This document shows, piece after piece, positions 1 through 9,311 of a DNA stretch of 64,000 bases. A program made the translations under genes and the position numbers. Under the pieces are notes generated by a model. The model saw only the letters and a program-made list of their open reading frames with translations, was not told where the DNA came from and made no database searches. Origin of the DNA: a virus. The stretch spans positions 1 to 64,000 of the IMG/VR virus record IMGVR_UViG_3300026521_000226; one strand, 5' to 3'. Each line of letters starts with the position of its first letter. The first letter of the stretch is position 1.

Positions 1-1
1 A

Positions 2-502
2 GGTATTGGAGATGAAACTGATACAGAAGGTATTCAAGATGGTGAGTATTTCTATTTGAAAGATACTGTTAAATTATCTGAGAATGATTGGATTGCTATT
101 ACTGATGTACAATTAGAAGTTGGTGATGTTGTTACTGAGTTTGAGAGAAAAGATAAAACAACTGAAACTTTGAAAGCTAATGGCACTAAAAACCAATGTA
201 CTGCCTGGGTAATATCTGACAAAGATGGTAACATTATAGATAATTATAATATAGCTACAATTACAAGACAGGATGAAGGTAGATATACAGGTACATTTGA
301 TGGTACATTTGATAAAACAAAAATGGTTGCGGTAGGTTGTAGGAGATATGCAGTTGACGAGTTTAATCCAAATAGAGAAGGTGTTTTAATAAATTTTAGT
401 AATAGTTCAGAAGATTTTTCAATTTCAGTAGCTCATCAGTATAATGATGGTGCTTATGAAGATGATGAATTTAGTGTATTATTTTTCGGAGGTAAAGCAT
501 AA
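2..502 (+). CDS. Tail fibre protein, 3' part (start lies off the window)
   Basis: The reading frame is open from the first bases, so the start lies upstream and only about 166 C-terminal residues are seen. The segment has the phrase DVQLEVGDVVTEFE, typical of a beta-sandwich module in phage fibres. It is followed by a tip module that begins NQCTAWV and contains a YN...TRQDEGRYTGTFD stretch. The same tip module recurs in the protein at 1340-1783, so the two are paralogous. The stop codon overlaps the next ATG (TAATG), indicating coupled translation with the small protein that follows. A role in host-receptor binding is inferred from the family. Confidence 0.7.
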   Translation, partial: GIGDETDTEGIQDGEYFYLKDTVKLSENDWIAITDVQLEVGDVVTEFERKDKTTETLKANGTKNQCTAWVISDKDGNIIDNYNIATITRQDEGRYTGTFDGTFDKTKMVAVGCRRYAVDEFNPNREGVLINFSNSSEDFSISVAHQYNDGAYEDDEFSVLFFGGKA

Positions 503-1014
503 TGAAACTAAAATATTTTTATAAAATAGAAAATGATAAACTAATCAAAGGTTCAGGGTATAAAATCCCTGGAGGGTTTGTAGAGTATGATATAAACAAT
601 AAGCCAAATGAATTTTTAGAGTATGATATTGCTTATCTAAAAACAAAACTTAAACAACAAATAAAAAGTGAATTTACTAAAAGATATGAAAAATCAGTGA
701 TACATTCAGACCAAATTGACGAAGATATTGATGCTGGTGTTGAACCTTTGAGAAACATCAATGGACTTATTGATGTGTTAGCAGATGATGATAAAATTGA
801 TTATAGACTTGCTAACAATGATTTCAAAGAAGTTTCAAAAGATGATTTAATTGAAATGAAAAAAGAAATGATTAAAGCAGGTCAAGGATTATTCGCAACT
901 AAATGGGACTTAGAGAACCAAGTAGATGGTTTAGCTGATGAAGATGTTGAGCTTACTGTTGTTGATTTTGAAAACCAATCTATTGAAGTAGTTAAGGAGG
1001 AAGATGATGAGTAA
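502..1014 (+). CDS. Putative tail-fibre assembly/attachment protein
   Basis: A 170-aa acidic protein with no membrane segment. Its N-terminus (KYFYKIENDKLIKGSG, then KIP) is almost the same as the start of the protein at 1783-2244, while the C-terminal parts diverge. Each copy follows a fibre-tip gene by direct overlap, so fibre gene plus partner forms a duplicated cassette. The pairing resembles the usual arrangement of a fibre gene followed by its assembly chaperone, but I see no definitive chaperone motif. Function is inferred from position only. Confidence 0.5.
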   Translation: MKLKYFYKIENDKLIKGSGYKIPGGFVEYDINNKPNEFLEYDIAYLKTKLKQQIKSEFTKRYEKSVIHSDQIDEDIDAGVEPLRNINGLIDVLADDDKIDYRLANNDFKEVSKDDLIEMKKEMIKAGQGLFATKWDLENQVDGLADEDVELTVVDFENQSIEVVKEEDDE

Positions 1015-1330
1015 AAGATTAATACTTGCAAATTATCCAAATAACCTTGAAAATTGTACTGTGCAAGATGATGATTATACAGCCAAACATTTGGATTTTG
1101 TTTGGTGTGATACATCTGACGCAGAATGGACATTGACTTTACCTGAAAGCCCTAATGATTTTGATTGGGTAAAAATTATAGATTACACAGGTAGTTTTGA
1201 TGACAATAATTTGACTGTAGCAAGAAATGGTTCTACGATTATGGGAAAAGATGAAGATCTTACAGTTGATACAGAAAATGAAAACTTCATGTTAATAGCA
1301 TATGCTGGAGACTGGAGAATATACGGATAA
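1007..1330 (+). CDS. Small tail-fibre tip-like protein
   Basis: About 107 aa. Two ATGs are adjacent at 1004 and 1007. The second is chosen because it stands six bases from the strong ribosome binding site AGGAGG; both overlap the end of the previous gene. The sequence resembles the second half of the protein at 3942-4424: xDDxY, a TLTLPxSP-type strand, a nnLTV strand, a GKDEDL turn and a final GDWR. That pattern is typical of a small beta module in phage fibre tips. It is probably a virion tip subunit. Confidence 0.55.
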   Translation: MSKRLILANYPNNLENCTVQDDDYTAKHLDFVWCDTSDAEWTLTLPESPNDFDWVKIIDYTGSFDDNNLTVARNGSTIMGKDEDLTVDTENENFMLIAYAGDWRIYG

Positions 1331-1339
1331 GGAGAATAA

Positions 1340-1783
1340 ATGAATTTTAGTGAATATAAAAGATCTCAAATTAGAGAGATTGATGGTGCTGGAAGTGGTG
1401 TTGATACTGACCTTGTTAGAGGTGGTGATCCTGTAAAAGTTGATTCTGATGGAACTGCAATTGTAAAAACAGATGATAGTTTTGTGAAGAACCAATGTAC
1501 TGCTTGGGTAAATTTTGATGGAACAGATGGGACTATTAGAGATAGTTACAATGTCTCGTCAGTTACAAGAAATGATACAGGTAAGTATACTATCGATTTT
1601 GCAAATGAAATGGATAATACTGATTTTGTAGATGTTGGTTCTGGTGGAGACCAAGCAGGTGAGTATTTATCAGGTTCGTCAGATGATAGAACAACATCAA
1701 GTTTCACTTGCTGTAATTATGTTGATGGTGATGGTTATAAAGATGCAACTTTCATGAGTGTATTAATTTTTGGAGGCAAATAA
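1340..1783 (+). CDS. Tail fibre tip protein
   Basis: A 147-aa protein with RBS AAGGAG ahead of the ATG. From about residue 50 it contains the widespread fibre C-terminal module (NQCTAWVNFDG, SYNVSSVTRNDTGKYT, IDF). It ends in SVLIFGGK, nearly the same ending as the fibre at the left edge of the window (SVLFFGGKA). It is a short, single-module fibre gene that overlaps the next gene at TAATG. It probably binds a receptor or caps a fibre. Confidence 0.65.
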   Translation: MNFSEYKRSQIREIDGAGSGVDTDLVRGGDPVKVDSDGTAIVKTDDSFVKNQCTAWVNFDGTDGTIRDSYNVSSVTRNDTGKYTIDFANEMDNTDFVDVGSGGDQAGEYLSGSSDDRTTSSFTCCNYVDGDGYKDATFMSVLIFGGK

Positions 1784-2244
1784 TGGAATTAAAATATTTT
1801 TATAAAATAGAAAATGACAGACTTATAAAAGGTTCAGGGTTTAAAATCCCTGAAAATTGTATTGAATATAATAAAAAAAATCCACCTGTTGAATTTATTG
1901 AATTGCAAAATAAAATAAATAAGATAAAAGAATTTGAAAATAAATTTAAAGAACTTAAAAAAAATAGAGACTTAAAAGTTGGTTCTATAGTTGTAGAATT
2001 ATCAACAGGCGAAAAGCTTAATGGTGATGAATTATCACAAACAAGATTGAGCAGAGCCTTGAATGGGCTAATTGACGATGAAGAAATATCTTGGATAGAT
2101 TCAAAAAATGAAACAATAAAATTAAATAAAGACAAAATAATAAAAGCGTTAAGATTGGCTGGCGAACAACAAACAAGCATATTTGTTGAATACAATAATC
2201 TAAGAAATAAATTGAACGAAGAATATAAAAATGTTAAAGTATAG
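1783..2244 (+). CDS. Putative tail-fibre assembly/attachment protein, second copy
   Basis: A 153-aa paralogue of the 502-1014 product. The first ~30 residues are nearly identical (KYFYKIENDRLIKGSGFKIP); the rest is charged and helical, and then diverges. It is coupled to the fibre-tip gene just upstream, as the first copy is. It overlaps the following DUF1353-type gene by 14 bases. The role is inferred from the duplicated fibre-partner arrangement. Confidence 0.5.
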   Translation: MELKYFYKIENDRLIKGSGFKIPENCIEYNKKNPPVEFIELQNKINKIKEFENKFKELKKNRDLKVGSIVVELSTGEKLNGDELSQTRLSRALNGLIDDEEISWIDSKNETIKLNKDKIIKALRLAGEQQTSIFVEYNNLRNKLNEEYKNVKV

Positions 2245-2563
2245 TGATTTTGTTGTTAATCCAATGAGAAACCATAGATATAAAGTTGTTAAAGATTTGT
2301 ATTTTTTAGACATAAAAGTACCAAAAGGATACAAAACTAACGGAGGAAATATACCAAGAATATTTTGGTCAATACTTCCTCCAAATGATAGCGAAATGTT
2401 GCCACTATATATAATTCATGATTACCTTTGTGATTTAGAGAATTATAAAAAAGCTGATGAATATCTTCTTATAGCTGGAAAAGAACTTCATGTATCAAAA
2501 TGGAAATTAAAAATTATCCATCTCGCTGTTAGAATTTGGCATAAAATTAGATATAATTCATAA
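2231..2563 (+). CDS. DUF1353-family phage protein
   Basis: 110 aa. The central stretch VPKGYKTNGGNIPRIFW, followed by PPNDSE, HDYLCD and Lys/Ala-rich helices, matches the DUF1353 family common in phage lysis and tail regions. The family has conserved Asp/His residues (here HDYL) but no firmly assigned function. It lies directly before the holin, spanin-like and endolysin genes, so a link to lysis or tail assembly is possible. Confidence 0.7.
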   Translation: MLKYSDFVVNPMRNHRYKVVKDLYFLDIKVPKGYKTNGGNIPRIFWSILPPNDSEMLPLYIIHDYLCDLENYKKADEYLLIAGKELHVSKWKLKIIHLAVRIWHKIRYNS

Positions 2564-2584
2564 AAAAGTACAAAGGATAAAACA

Positions 2585-3055
2585 ATGTTTGGTATAGCAA
2601 CAATGCTTGAAGCTGCAGGTTCTAAATTATTAAGTAAATTAATTAACACTGGATCTGAAAAAGCTAAAGAATTTATAGAGAAAAAAACAGGTGTAAACTT
2701 AGATAAAGAACCAAGTAATGAAGATGTAAAAAAGCTTGTTGAATTTGAGAAGAAAAATTCAGAAGAAATTCAGAAAAGGTTAGAAAGTATTTTAAAAGAT
2801 AAACAAAATGCAAGAGAAATGAATGTTGAGTTATCTAATAGTAATGGTAGTTGGTTAATAAAAAACACTGGTTCTATTATAGCATTAACAACAATTATTG
2901 CTGTATTCGCTTTATTTGGCTTATTATTACATGGTGATTTAAGTATTGAAAACCCAAATGTATCTTTAATCTGTGGATATGCTGGTGGATATGTAATGGC
3001 TATTCTATCATTCTATTTCGGCTCTTCAAAAACTGAAGCTGATAAGGTTAGATAA
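2585..3055 (+). CDS. Holin (GTA 3TM-holin-like)
   Basis: 156 aa. An N-terminal amphipathic, charged part is followed by two clear hydrophobic segments at about residues 95-118 and 126-145. It ends in YFGSSKTEADK, a signature I associate with the GTA_holin_3TM family. Holins make holes in the inner membrane so that the endolysin can reach the cell wall. The next two genes encode a membrane-anchored coiled coil and an M15 peptidase, which makes this a lysis cassette. The stop codon overlaps the next start. Confidence 0.7.
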   Translation: MFGIATMLEAAGSKLLSKLINTGSEKAKEFIEKKTGVNLDKEPSNEDVKKLVEFEKKNSEEIQKRLESILKDKQNAREMNVELSNSNGSWLIKNTGSIIALTTIIAVFALFGLLLHGDLSIENPNVSLICGYAGGYVMAILSFYFGSSKTEADKVR

Positions 3056-3543
3056 TGGAATGGGGTGTAATAGAATGGACATCCTTGGTACTCGCAGGAA
3101 CAACAATTAGTGGTATTCTTGGAAAGGCATATCTTAATATTGTAAAGTCAAATGTTCATACTTCTGAAAAAATAGAGAATGGATTTGATAAATTAAATGA
3201 GATAGAAAAAACTACTTCAAGAGAACTTCATGATTTAAAAATAAGGTTGAGCAATAAGGCAGATAAAATACAAACATTAGAAACAATGTTGTTTGATTAT
3301 TTAAAAAAACATGAAGCTGATAAAATATATGTAAAAAAAGATATAATAGAACCTAAGATGGAAAATTTACATAAAAATCAAACAATGATATATGAAGATT
3401 TAAAAGATTTTAGAGATGATTTTAAAAAGTCTGTAGCAAAAATAACTGGTGGACTTGAAAAACATATTGAAACAGATATGCAATTTCAAAAAGATATGCT
3501 TGTTGAACTTAAAAATATAGCGCAAGGTAAAAACAATGGGTAA
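3055..3543 (+). CDS. Membrane-anchored coiled-coil protein, possible inner-membrane spanin
   Basis: 162 aa. A single hydrophobic segment lies at about residues 5-28, followed by a long charged helical region with heptad-like spacing to the C-terminus. This is the expected topology of an Rz-type inner-membrane spanin, and it lies between holin and endolysin. No lipoprotein partner (Rz1) is evident in the overlapping frames, so the assignment is topological only. Confidence 0.45.
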   Translation: MEWGVIEWTSLVLAGTTISGILGKAYLNIVKSNVHTSEKIENGFDKLNEIEKTTSRELHDLKIRLSNKADKIQTLETMLFDYLKKHEADKIYVKKDIIEPKMENLHKNQTMIYEDLKDFRDDFKKSVAKITGGLEKHIETDMQFQKDMLVELKNIAQGKNNG

Positions 3544-3940
3544 ATATAAATTAGGAAAAACATCATTATCAAGACTTGAAGGTATAAATAATAAATTGGC
3601 AACTATAGTACATATGGCTATAGAGGAAACTGAGCAAGATTTTACAGTTGTAGAGGGCTTAAGAAGTGTAGAAAGACAATTTGAATTATTCGAGAAAGGG
3701 TATACTGAGTTAGACGGATACAATAAAAAATCTGCACATCAACTTGGTACTGCTGTTGATATAGCTCCATACAAAAATGGGGAGATATTATGGGATATAA
3801 AAAAATATCCTGCTGAATGGTTAGAAATTGGACGAGTTATGCTTAGATCAGCAAGAAGATTAAATTGTAATCTTGAATGGGGTATCACATATAATTTACC
3901 AAAAGGTATTGATGCACCACACTTTCAATTAAAGGACTAA
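3536..3940 (+). CDS. Endolysin, M15-family peptidase (VanY/L-alanyl-D-glutamate type)
   Basis: 134 aa. Zinc-peptidase signatures are present: SAHQLGTAVDIA gives the H68...D75 ligand pair, and DAPHFQL near the C-terminus gives the last histidine (about H129). GLRSVERQ near residue 41 is the typical Arg-containing strand before the active site. These enzymes cleave peptidoglycan stem peptides and cause host lysis. There is no signal peptide, consistent with release through the holin encoded two genes upstream. Length is normal for the family. Confidence 0.85.
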   Translation: MGKYKLGKTSLSRLEGINNKLATIVHMAIEETEQDFTVVEGLRSVERQFELFEKGYTELDGYNKKSAHQLGTAVDIAPYKNGEILWDIKKYPAEWLEIGRVMLRSARRLNCNLEWGITYNLPKGIDAPHFQLKD

Positions 3941-3941
3941 T

Positions 3942-4424
3942 ATGGCTAACATAGAGAAAATGGGTAAAAACTTTTATATAGGTGGAGTAGATCCAAGGTC
4001 ATCTACATTTACACTTCCTATAGATGCTGTATACTTAAATAGTGATACTGGTGAAATCCTTAAACATCTTGGTAAAAATGAATATAAGCCTATCTTAAAA
4101 CAATCAGTTATAGACAATATAATTGAGTGGACAAATAGTATATATATATCTATAGACGATGACTATAGTGCCAAAGAAGGGCAAACGATACTTGTTGATA
4201 CTACAGACAAGGAAATTACAATAACACTTCCTAAAGAACCTGTTAAGTATTCAAAAGTGGTAATCATGGATGATAAAGAGAACTTTGATACAAATAAGTG
4301 CACAGTGGCACCTGGTGACGATGAAACAGTTCTTGGTGACGAAGATGGTCTTGAACTTGATGTAAAAAATGCAAGTGTAACATTGTTGTATAAAAATGGA
4401 GATTGGAGAAGAATAAATGGTTAA
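3942..4424 (+). CDS. Small tail protein with fibre-tip module
   Basis: 160 aa. Its C-terminal half (DDDYSAKEG, TITLPKEP, VLGDEDGLEL, ending NGDWRRING) is the same type of small beta module as the product of 1007-1330. It overlaps the start of the long tail fibre by 8 bases, so it may form the junction between that fibre and the tail, or be its assembly partner. Confidence 0.5.
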   Translation: MANIEKMGKNFYIGGVDPRSSTFTLPIDAVYLNSDTGEILKHLGKNEYKPILKQSVIDNIIEWTNSIYISIDDDYSAKEGQTILVDTTDKEITITLPKEPVKYSKVVIMDDKENFDTNKCTVAPGDDETVLGDEDGLELDVKNASVTLLYKNGDWRRING

Positions 4425-7188
4425 ATTAAGTGATTTAAAGGAAGAAGAATTAAACGACCTTAAAGATATAGTCTTGCAAGATTCTCTTGAGGTTGATGAT
4501 GAACTTAAGGTTAAGAAAAAAGCAACATTTGAGGAAGATCTTGATGTTGCTGGTGATTCTTCATTATCTGGTACTTTAGATGTTGATGATAATGTAACTA
4601 TGAATGAAGATTTAAGAGTTTATGGATCAACAAAAATAGATGGAACTTTGGATATTCTTGATAACACAACACTTGAAAAAGAACTTAGTGTTACAGAGAA
4701 AACAACACTTGAAGATGAACTTGAAGTTAAAAAAGCTTCATCATTCAGAGATGACGTATCTATAGATGGTATCACAAGTTTAGGTTCAGATTTAAATGTT
4801 GATGGAAAGGCAACACTTAATGATGAAGTTGATATTGAAAAAGCAACAACATTAAAAGATGTATTATCTGTTGATGGTGCCACAACATTAAAATCAACTG
4901 TTGAGGTTGATGATAAGTTTACAGGTAAAGAAGATTCTGAATTTGAAAAAAGTTTAAAGATACATTCAAGCAGTGATAACAATACTGAAATAATCAACAA
5001 CTTAGTCAGATTAAAGAATTCAAACGGTGATTATTCTCAGTTGAACCAAATAGATGATGATCAGATTTTAGAACTATCTTTAAAAGATAGTGATGGAAAT
5101 ACACTATCAGTGATGTACTTGAAAAACGACTTAACTCAAATAAATAATAATCTTGATGTAAAAAAATCAGTACATGTAAACACACAAGATGAAAACATAA
5201 ATCTAAGTTTAAATAAAAACTCAATTGATGCTCATTGCAAAAACTATTATATGACGTTTAATAAATATGATGGTGAAGATGATAAAAGAGGCGAAATAAC
5301 TATCAGAGACAATGACGATAATGTTTTAAATAAAATAGTTATTGATGATGTAAACACATTTTTTGATAAAAATATCGTTTCAAAAGGAGATATATCAACA
5401 GATGGATCTGGTGTATATGTTAAGAAAGATGATGACAATCAAATAGATATTCAAGTAAATGAAATTAAGTTGTGGGCTAAGAGAAGTGATGACGATAAAA
5501 AAACATATATGTATTTAAATCAAACTGATGATAGTTCGGGTTCTGATATTTGTTTTAGAGATAAGGATGATAATAATTTAGCTTCAATTAGACTAACAGA
5601 TAATTTAATTACAATGGAAAATCATACAAATATAAAAGCTGATCTAACAATTCAAGATGGTAATGATAATAGTATGATTTTACACGACAATGAAATTAAA
5701 CTAAAAGCAAAAAATTATTATTTTTATGTAAATAAGGATGATGGAGATAAAGCAAATTGTAGATTAGAAGTTAGAGATAATGATGATAGCGTTAAATCAT
5801 CAATAGTAATGGGCACTGGTTCTACAGATATATCTAATGCTGTTAAAATTATGGATAATAAATTAACTATAAATTCAGGTTCTGATTATTATACTGAAAT
5901 CAATGAAAACGATGTTACATTTGGAGCAGGTGATGATGGTGGTAAAGCTGTATTCACAAAAACAAATGCTTCAACTGATTGTAGATTAGAGAACCAAGAT
6001 AAAGATGGGAATGTATTATCTAAAATCAAGTTTCAAGGTAATTATGTAGAAGTAGGTAATAGTGGGAATAACTTACATTTATCAACAACTTCATATAGAT
6101 TTGACAAACTACACGGCTCAGATACTAAAATAAAAGCTGATAGTGATTTAGACAAAGGTTGGTATAGTATTGCTACATTCTCTAAAAATAAAGGTAGAGG
6201 TATGGCAAGATTTATGATTTTAGATGTTAAATCAAGCCACCACCAAGTAATTGATTTTGGTGTTACTCATATGTATGGTGTTGATGGTTCTAACAATATA
6301 TCTGTGTTTCAACAAGCATACTATAATAAGCAAGTTGTTAATAAAATAAGAATTAAAGAAAAAGATACTTATGATGGAGCTGTTGTTCAAATTTTAATAT
6401 CTAATGATGCAGATGGAGAAAATGATTTATCTGTATTCTATTTAGGTCACAATCCTTATGAAGATGGTTGGAAACTTAAAAACTTTATACCTGATGACAC
6501 AGATCCGGGTGATGTAGACCACTATGATGATATGACTGAAAAAGTTAGAGTAAATATGACTAATCAAAAATCTGGTTCTTTCTATGGTAGGGATATTTAT
6601 TTTAGAGATGGAAAAGGTGTAGCATTCATGAATGACACTGATAGTGGTGTAAATGTGGCTATACACGCTGAAGGGGAACATTTATATATTAGGGAACCTG
6701 AAGATTCAAATAAAGAGTGGTTGAGAATACAAGATGATAAAGAAATGTATGTTTTTGGTTCTTTAGTACACAGAAGCGCTAATAGGGTTTACTGTTCTGT
6801 TTATAGTGATCACACAAGCATAGAAACAGATCAAAAATATCCATTTAACAAAGTAGATGTTGATAATACTGGTTCTTGGGATACTGATAATTACGAGTTT
6901 GTTTGCCCAAGGGATGGTGACTATAAGGTTACTTGGGGTGGATTTATTGGAAGTAGTAGTTCTGATATATATAGATACTTTGTGAGAAAAAATGGTGACA
7001 AAATACATGATTCTCATGTTAGACAAATAGGAAATGATCATGATAATTATGCATCAAGTGGATTTAAAGTTATAATTATATCTTGTGATGCTGGAGATAA
7101 AATAGATATTTATTTCCAATCTGACAACGATGAAAAAGACCATGGTGGAACATCTTATAATAGTTTAGCTATAGAATTAATGAATTAA
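4417..7188 (+). CDS. Long tail fibre with repeat shaft and C1q-like tip
   Basis: 923 aa. Residues about 20-170 are a run of degenerate ~17-residue repeats of the form (T/A)TLxxxLxVDG/DD, as expected for a trimeric beta-helical shaft. The middle is a series of Asp/Asn-rich beta repeats with the recurring phrase xxDxDGNxLSxI. The C-terminal ~130 residues (YCSVYSD..., Y.F.CPRDGDYKVTWGG, ...SSGFKVIIISCDAGDKIDIYF) look like a C1q/TNF-type jelly-roll tip, a common receptor-binding fold. It is probably the main host-specificity determinant. Confidence 0.75.
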   Translation: MVKLSDLKEEELNDLKDIVLQDSLEVDDELKVKKKATFEEDLDVAGDSSLSGTLDVDDNVTMNEDLRVYGSTKIDGTLDILDNTTLEKELSVTEKTTLEDELEVKKASSFRDDVSIDGITSLGSDLNVDGKATLNDEVDIEKATTLKDVLSVDGATTLKSTVEVDDKFTGKEDSEFEKSLKIHSSSDNNTEIINNLVRLKNSNGDYSQLNQIDDDQILELSLKDSDGNTLSVMYLKNDLTQINNNLDVKKSVHVNTQDENINLSLNKNSIDAHCKNYYMTFNKYDGEDDKRGEITIRDNDDNVLNKIVIDDVNTFFDKNIVSKGDISTDGSGVYVKKDDDNQIDIQVNEIKLWAKRSDDDKKTYMYLNQTDDSSGSDICFRDKDDNNLASIRLTDNLITMENHTNIKADLTIQDGNDNSMILHDNEIKLKAKNYYFYVNKDDGDKANCRLEVRDNDDSVKSSIVMGTGSTDISNAVKIMDNKLTINSGSDYYTEINENDVTFGAGDDGGKAVFTKTNASTDCRLENQDKDGNVLSKIKFQGNYVEVGNSGNNLHLSTTSYRFDKLHGSDTKIKADSDLDKGWYSIATFSKNKGRGMARFMILDVKSSHHQVIDFGVTHMYGVDGSNNISVFQQAYYNKQVVNKIRIKEKDTYDGAVVQILISNDADGENDLSVFYLGHNPYEDGWKLKNFIPDDTDPGDVDHYDDMTEKVRVNMTNQKSGSFYGRDIYFRDGKGVAFMNDTDSGVNVAIHAEGEHLYIREPEDSNKEWLRIQDDKEMYVFGSLVHRSANRVYCSVYSDHTSIETDQKYPFNKVDVDNTGSWDTDNYEFVCPRDGDYKVTWGGFIGSSSSDIYRYFVRKNGDKIHDSHVRQIGNDHDNYASSGFKVIIISCDAGDKIDIYFQSDNDEKDHGGTSYNSLAIELMN
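4480..4930 (+). repeat. In-gene ~51-bp repeats encoding the fibre shaft
   Basis: About eight degenerate in-frame units encode (T)TLxxxLxVDG-type segments. The DNA units share acaacacTT/aaa...gatgtTgatG-like cores. The repeats are coding and explained by the shaft structure. They could mediate length variation by recombination. Confidence 0.6.
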
Positions 7189-7202
7189 AGGTAATAAGGC
7201 AA

Positions 7203-8060
7203 ATGAAAACAATACATGTAACATTAGACGAAAATAACATAGTCAAAAATTGGTACTCAGAAGAAGCTCACGGAAGTTTTAAAATACAAGATAAATCAAC
7301 TAAAGAAGAGATAGACTCTTCTCTATTTGGTACTGAGCCTGAAAAATACTATTATTTTAAAAGTAGAGATAAAAATAAAGTTATTGGTGAAGAAGGTGGA
7401 GAGCAAGATTATACATACTATAGAACTAAATTGATTGATAATCCTAATTGTAGAATACCAGAAGATGCAATTGAGTTTCCAGATGAACTATTTAAAAAGC
7501 TACAATTAGGTGTAAATTTTAAATATGAAAATCATGTATTTTCTGAATACATAGAACCTATGAACATTAACGTTGAAAAAGAAAAATACAAAAAAAGATT
7601 AATTCAATTTTGCAAAAATAAACTAAATGAAGTAAAAATATATTTATTAGGAAAAGACAAGACTGATGCTGATGTCGAAAGATATGAATTGAAGTACCAA
7701 AGTGCTATAAATAAAAAATATGAAGATATTATTGTAGAGGCTTCATTTGTAAACATTCCTGTTGAAGAATTAGCAAAATCAATAATTAAAAAACATAATG
7801 AATGGACATCAACACTTGGTACTTATTCAGGAAGAATAGAGGCATTTAGAGTTGCTTGTAATTTGTTTATTGATTCAACTGATGATTTAGATAAAATAAA
7901 ACAATTGTATGAAGAGGCTAAAAAATTTGATGCCTCAACAACTGACAAAGATATAATTGATTTATTTGAAAAATTTGGATATGATAAAATAGTTATTCAA
8001 GATGTGAATAAAAAAGGTATTTTAAATAAATTAAAGATATTTTTACTTGGAGGTAAATAA
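7203..8060 (+). CDS. Putative tail-fibre assembly protein
   Basis: 285 aa, directly after the long fibre gene. Near residue 85 it has CRIPEDAIEFPDELFKKLQLG, which resembles the IPDDAIEISDExxxxLLxG core of tail-fibre assembly (TAP) proteins. A long helical C-terminal half follows. Such proteins act as chaperones for fibre trimerisation. The extra C-terminal domain is longer than in classic TAP proteins and I do not recognise it. Confidence 0.5.
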   Translation: MKTIHVTLDENNIVKNWYSEEAHGSFKIQDKSTKEEIDSSLFGTEPEKYYYFKSRDKNKVIGEEGGEQDYTYYRTKLIDNPNCRIPEDAIEFPDELFKKLQLGVNFKYENHVFSEYIEPMNINVEKEKYKKRLIQFCKNKLNEVKIYLLGKDKTDADVERYELKYQSAINKKYEDIIVEASFVNIPVEELAKSIIKKHNEWTSTLGTYSGRIEAFRVACNLFIDSTDDLDKIKQLYEEAKKFDASTTDKDIIDLFEKFGYDKIVIQDVNKKGILNKLKIFLLGGK

Positions 8061-8914
8061 TGAGTTTGAAATCAAGTTATGAAGGACTGATATATAATCT
8101 TAATAGCAAGATTATCTCATTTGGTTCTTTTGAGAGAGACGGATCTTTTCCATATGTGTACAATAATGAGCAATCAGCAATAATTCTTGAAGATATTGAT
8201 TCTGATTTTGTAGTCTCAACAAATAACAATATACAGTCGTACAAATCTGTTAATTATAAAGGGAAAACATATACAATACCTATAGTTAAGAACCAAATAG
8301 AATACACAACACTGGATACTATAGCAAAAAATAATGATGCAAAAATATCATTAATATATGTTAGTGAAATGTACAAAGTTATTAATCCAGATATAGATGA
8401 AAATGGAATGATGGTTGTTGGATATAAATACGATCAACAGGACGATTCGTTTAAGTTTAAAACAATTGGTGTCAGAGCAACATTTGGAGTATCTGGATCT
8501 CAGTATGGAATGTTTGTTTGGGCAGAAGCATTACAGTATGATCAAGATGATGATGGTAATACAACAATAGACTCACTTGTATCTACGGATAAAACTTTCA
8601 TACCTTATGATTATTCTGTAGAAAATTTAACAATTATGAGTACTTTTGAGTATAATTCCGATACAGATAAATTATATATGGAATATAAGTCAGTTGAAAA
8701 AGATCAAGATGGAAATAGACTGATAAATTTTGATTATGAGTTGAACTGTGATGACGATAATGCTGCTTTTGATCCAAGTTTGATAAATATGTGCATAACT
8801 ATGCCAGAATTAAATCAAACAATTGAATATAGTTTATTTCATATAAAAACATTTGGAGACAAGTTAAATCTTGATGCATTAGAGCATCAATCAAACATAT
8901 TGATAACACTTTAA
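8060..8914 (+). CDS. Unknown virion/tail protein
   Basis: 284 aa, soluble, beta-rich, acidic, with no motif I recognise. The start overlaps the stop of the previous gene (TAATG), so it is co-translated with the fibre-assembly protein. It lies between fibre genes and the tail/adaptor block, so a structural role is likely. Confidence 0.4.
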   Translation: MSLKSSYEGLIYNLNSKIISFGSFERDGSFPYVYNNEQSAIILEDIDSDFVVSTNNNIQSYKSVNYKGKTYTIPIVKNQIEYTTLDTIAKNNDAKISLIYVSEMYKVINPDIDENGMMVVGYKYDQQDDSFKFKTIGVRATFGVSGSQYGMFVWAEALQYDQDDDGNTTIDSLVSTDKTFIPYDYSVENLTIMSTFEYNSDTDKLYMEYKSVEKDQDGNRLINFDYELNCDDDNAAFDPSLINMCITMPELNQTIEYSLFHIKTFGDKLNLDALEHQSNILITL

Positions 8915-8924
8915 GGAGAAAAAT

Positions 8925-9311
8925 ATGGCTTATGATATGGGACAAGTTTCGAGTGCTTTTGACACATTGTCAAATAAAGTTCTTGGCGAATTGGAGACTC
9001 AATTTAACAAAGGAAGAATAAAAGGTACAGATTATTCTGCTGCATACACAAATCTTATGAATACTATATTACAATTAGCTATGGATGCACCTTTAAAAGA
9101 AAAACAATCAAATCAATACGATAATGATGCAAGACTAAAAGAAAGACAAATCCAAGGTTTTGATGATAAAATAAGATCTGATTTATTTAAAACACAAATG
9201 GATAGCTGGTCTATGATGTTTGCATCAGGTATGCTTGAAGAAAAACCAGATATTATCACAAATGATGAAACAAGTGTGTTATACCAAGATATAAAGAACA
9301 CACTAAGATGA
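8925..9311 (+). CDS. Podovirus virion protein of unknown role
   Basis: 128 aa, mostly helical. It contains DNDARLKERQIQGFDDKIR, a phrase I associate with small virion proteins that sit beside internal-core genes in podoviruses. It overlaps the next gene by 4 bases. The function is not established. Confidence 0.45.
   Translation: MAYDMGQVSSAFDTLSNKVLGELETQFNKGRIKGTDYSAAYTNLMNTILQLAMDAPLKEKQSNQYDNDARLKERQIQGFDDKIRSDLFKTQMDSWSMMFASGMLEEKPDIITNDETSVLYQDIKNTLR

Noticed and set aside
4480-4930. Possible CRISPR-like repeats
   Set aside because: The repeats are in-frame, degenerate and encode the fibre shaft. No spacers.
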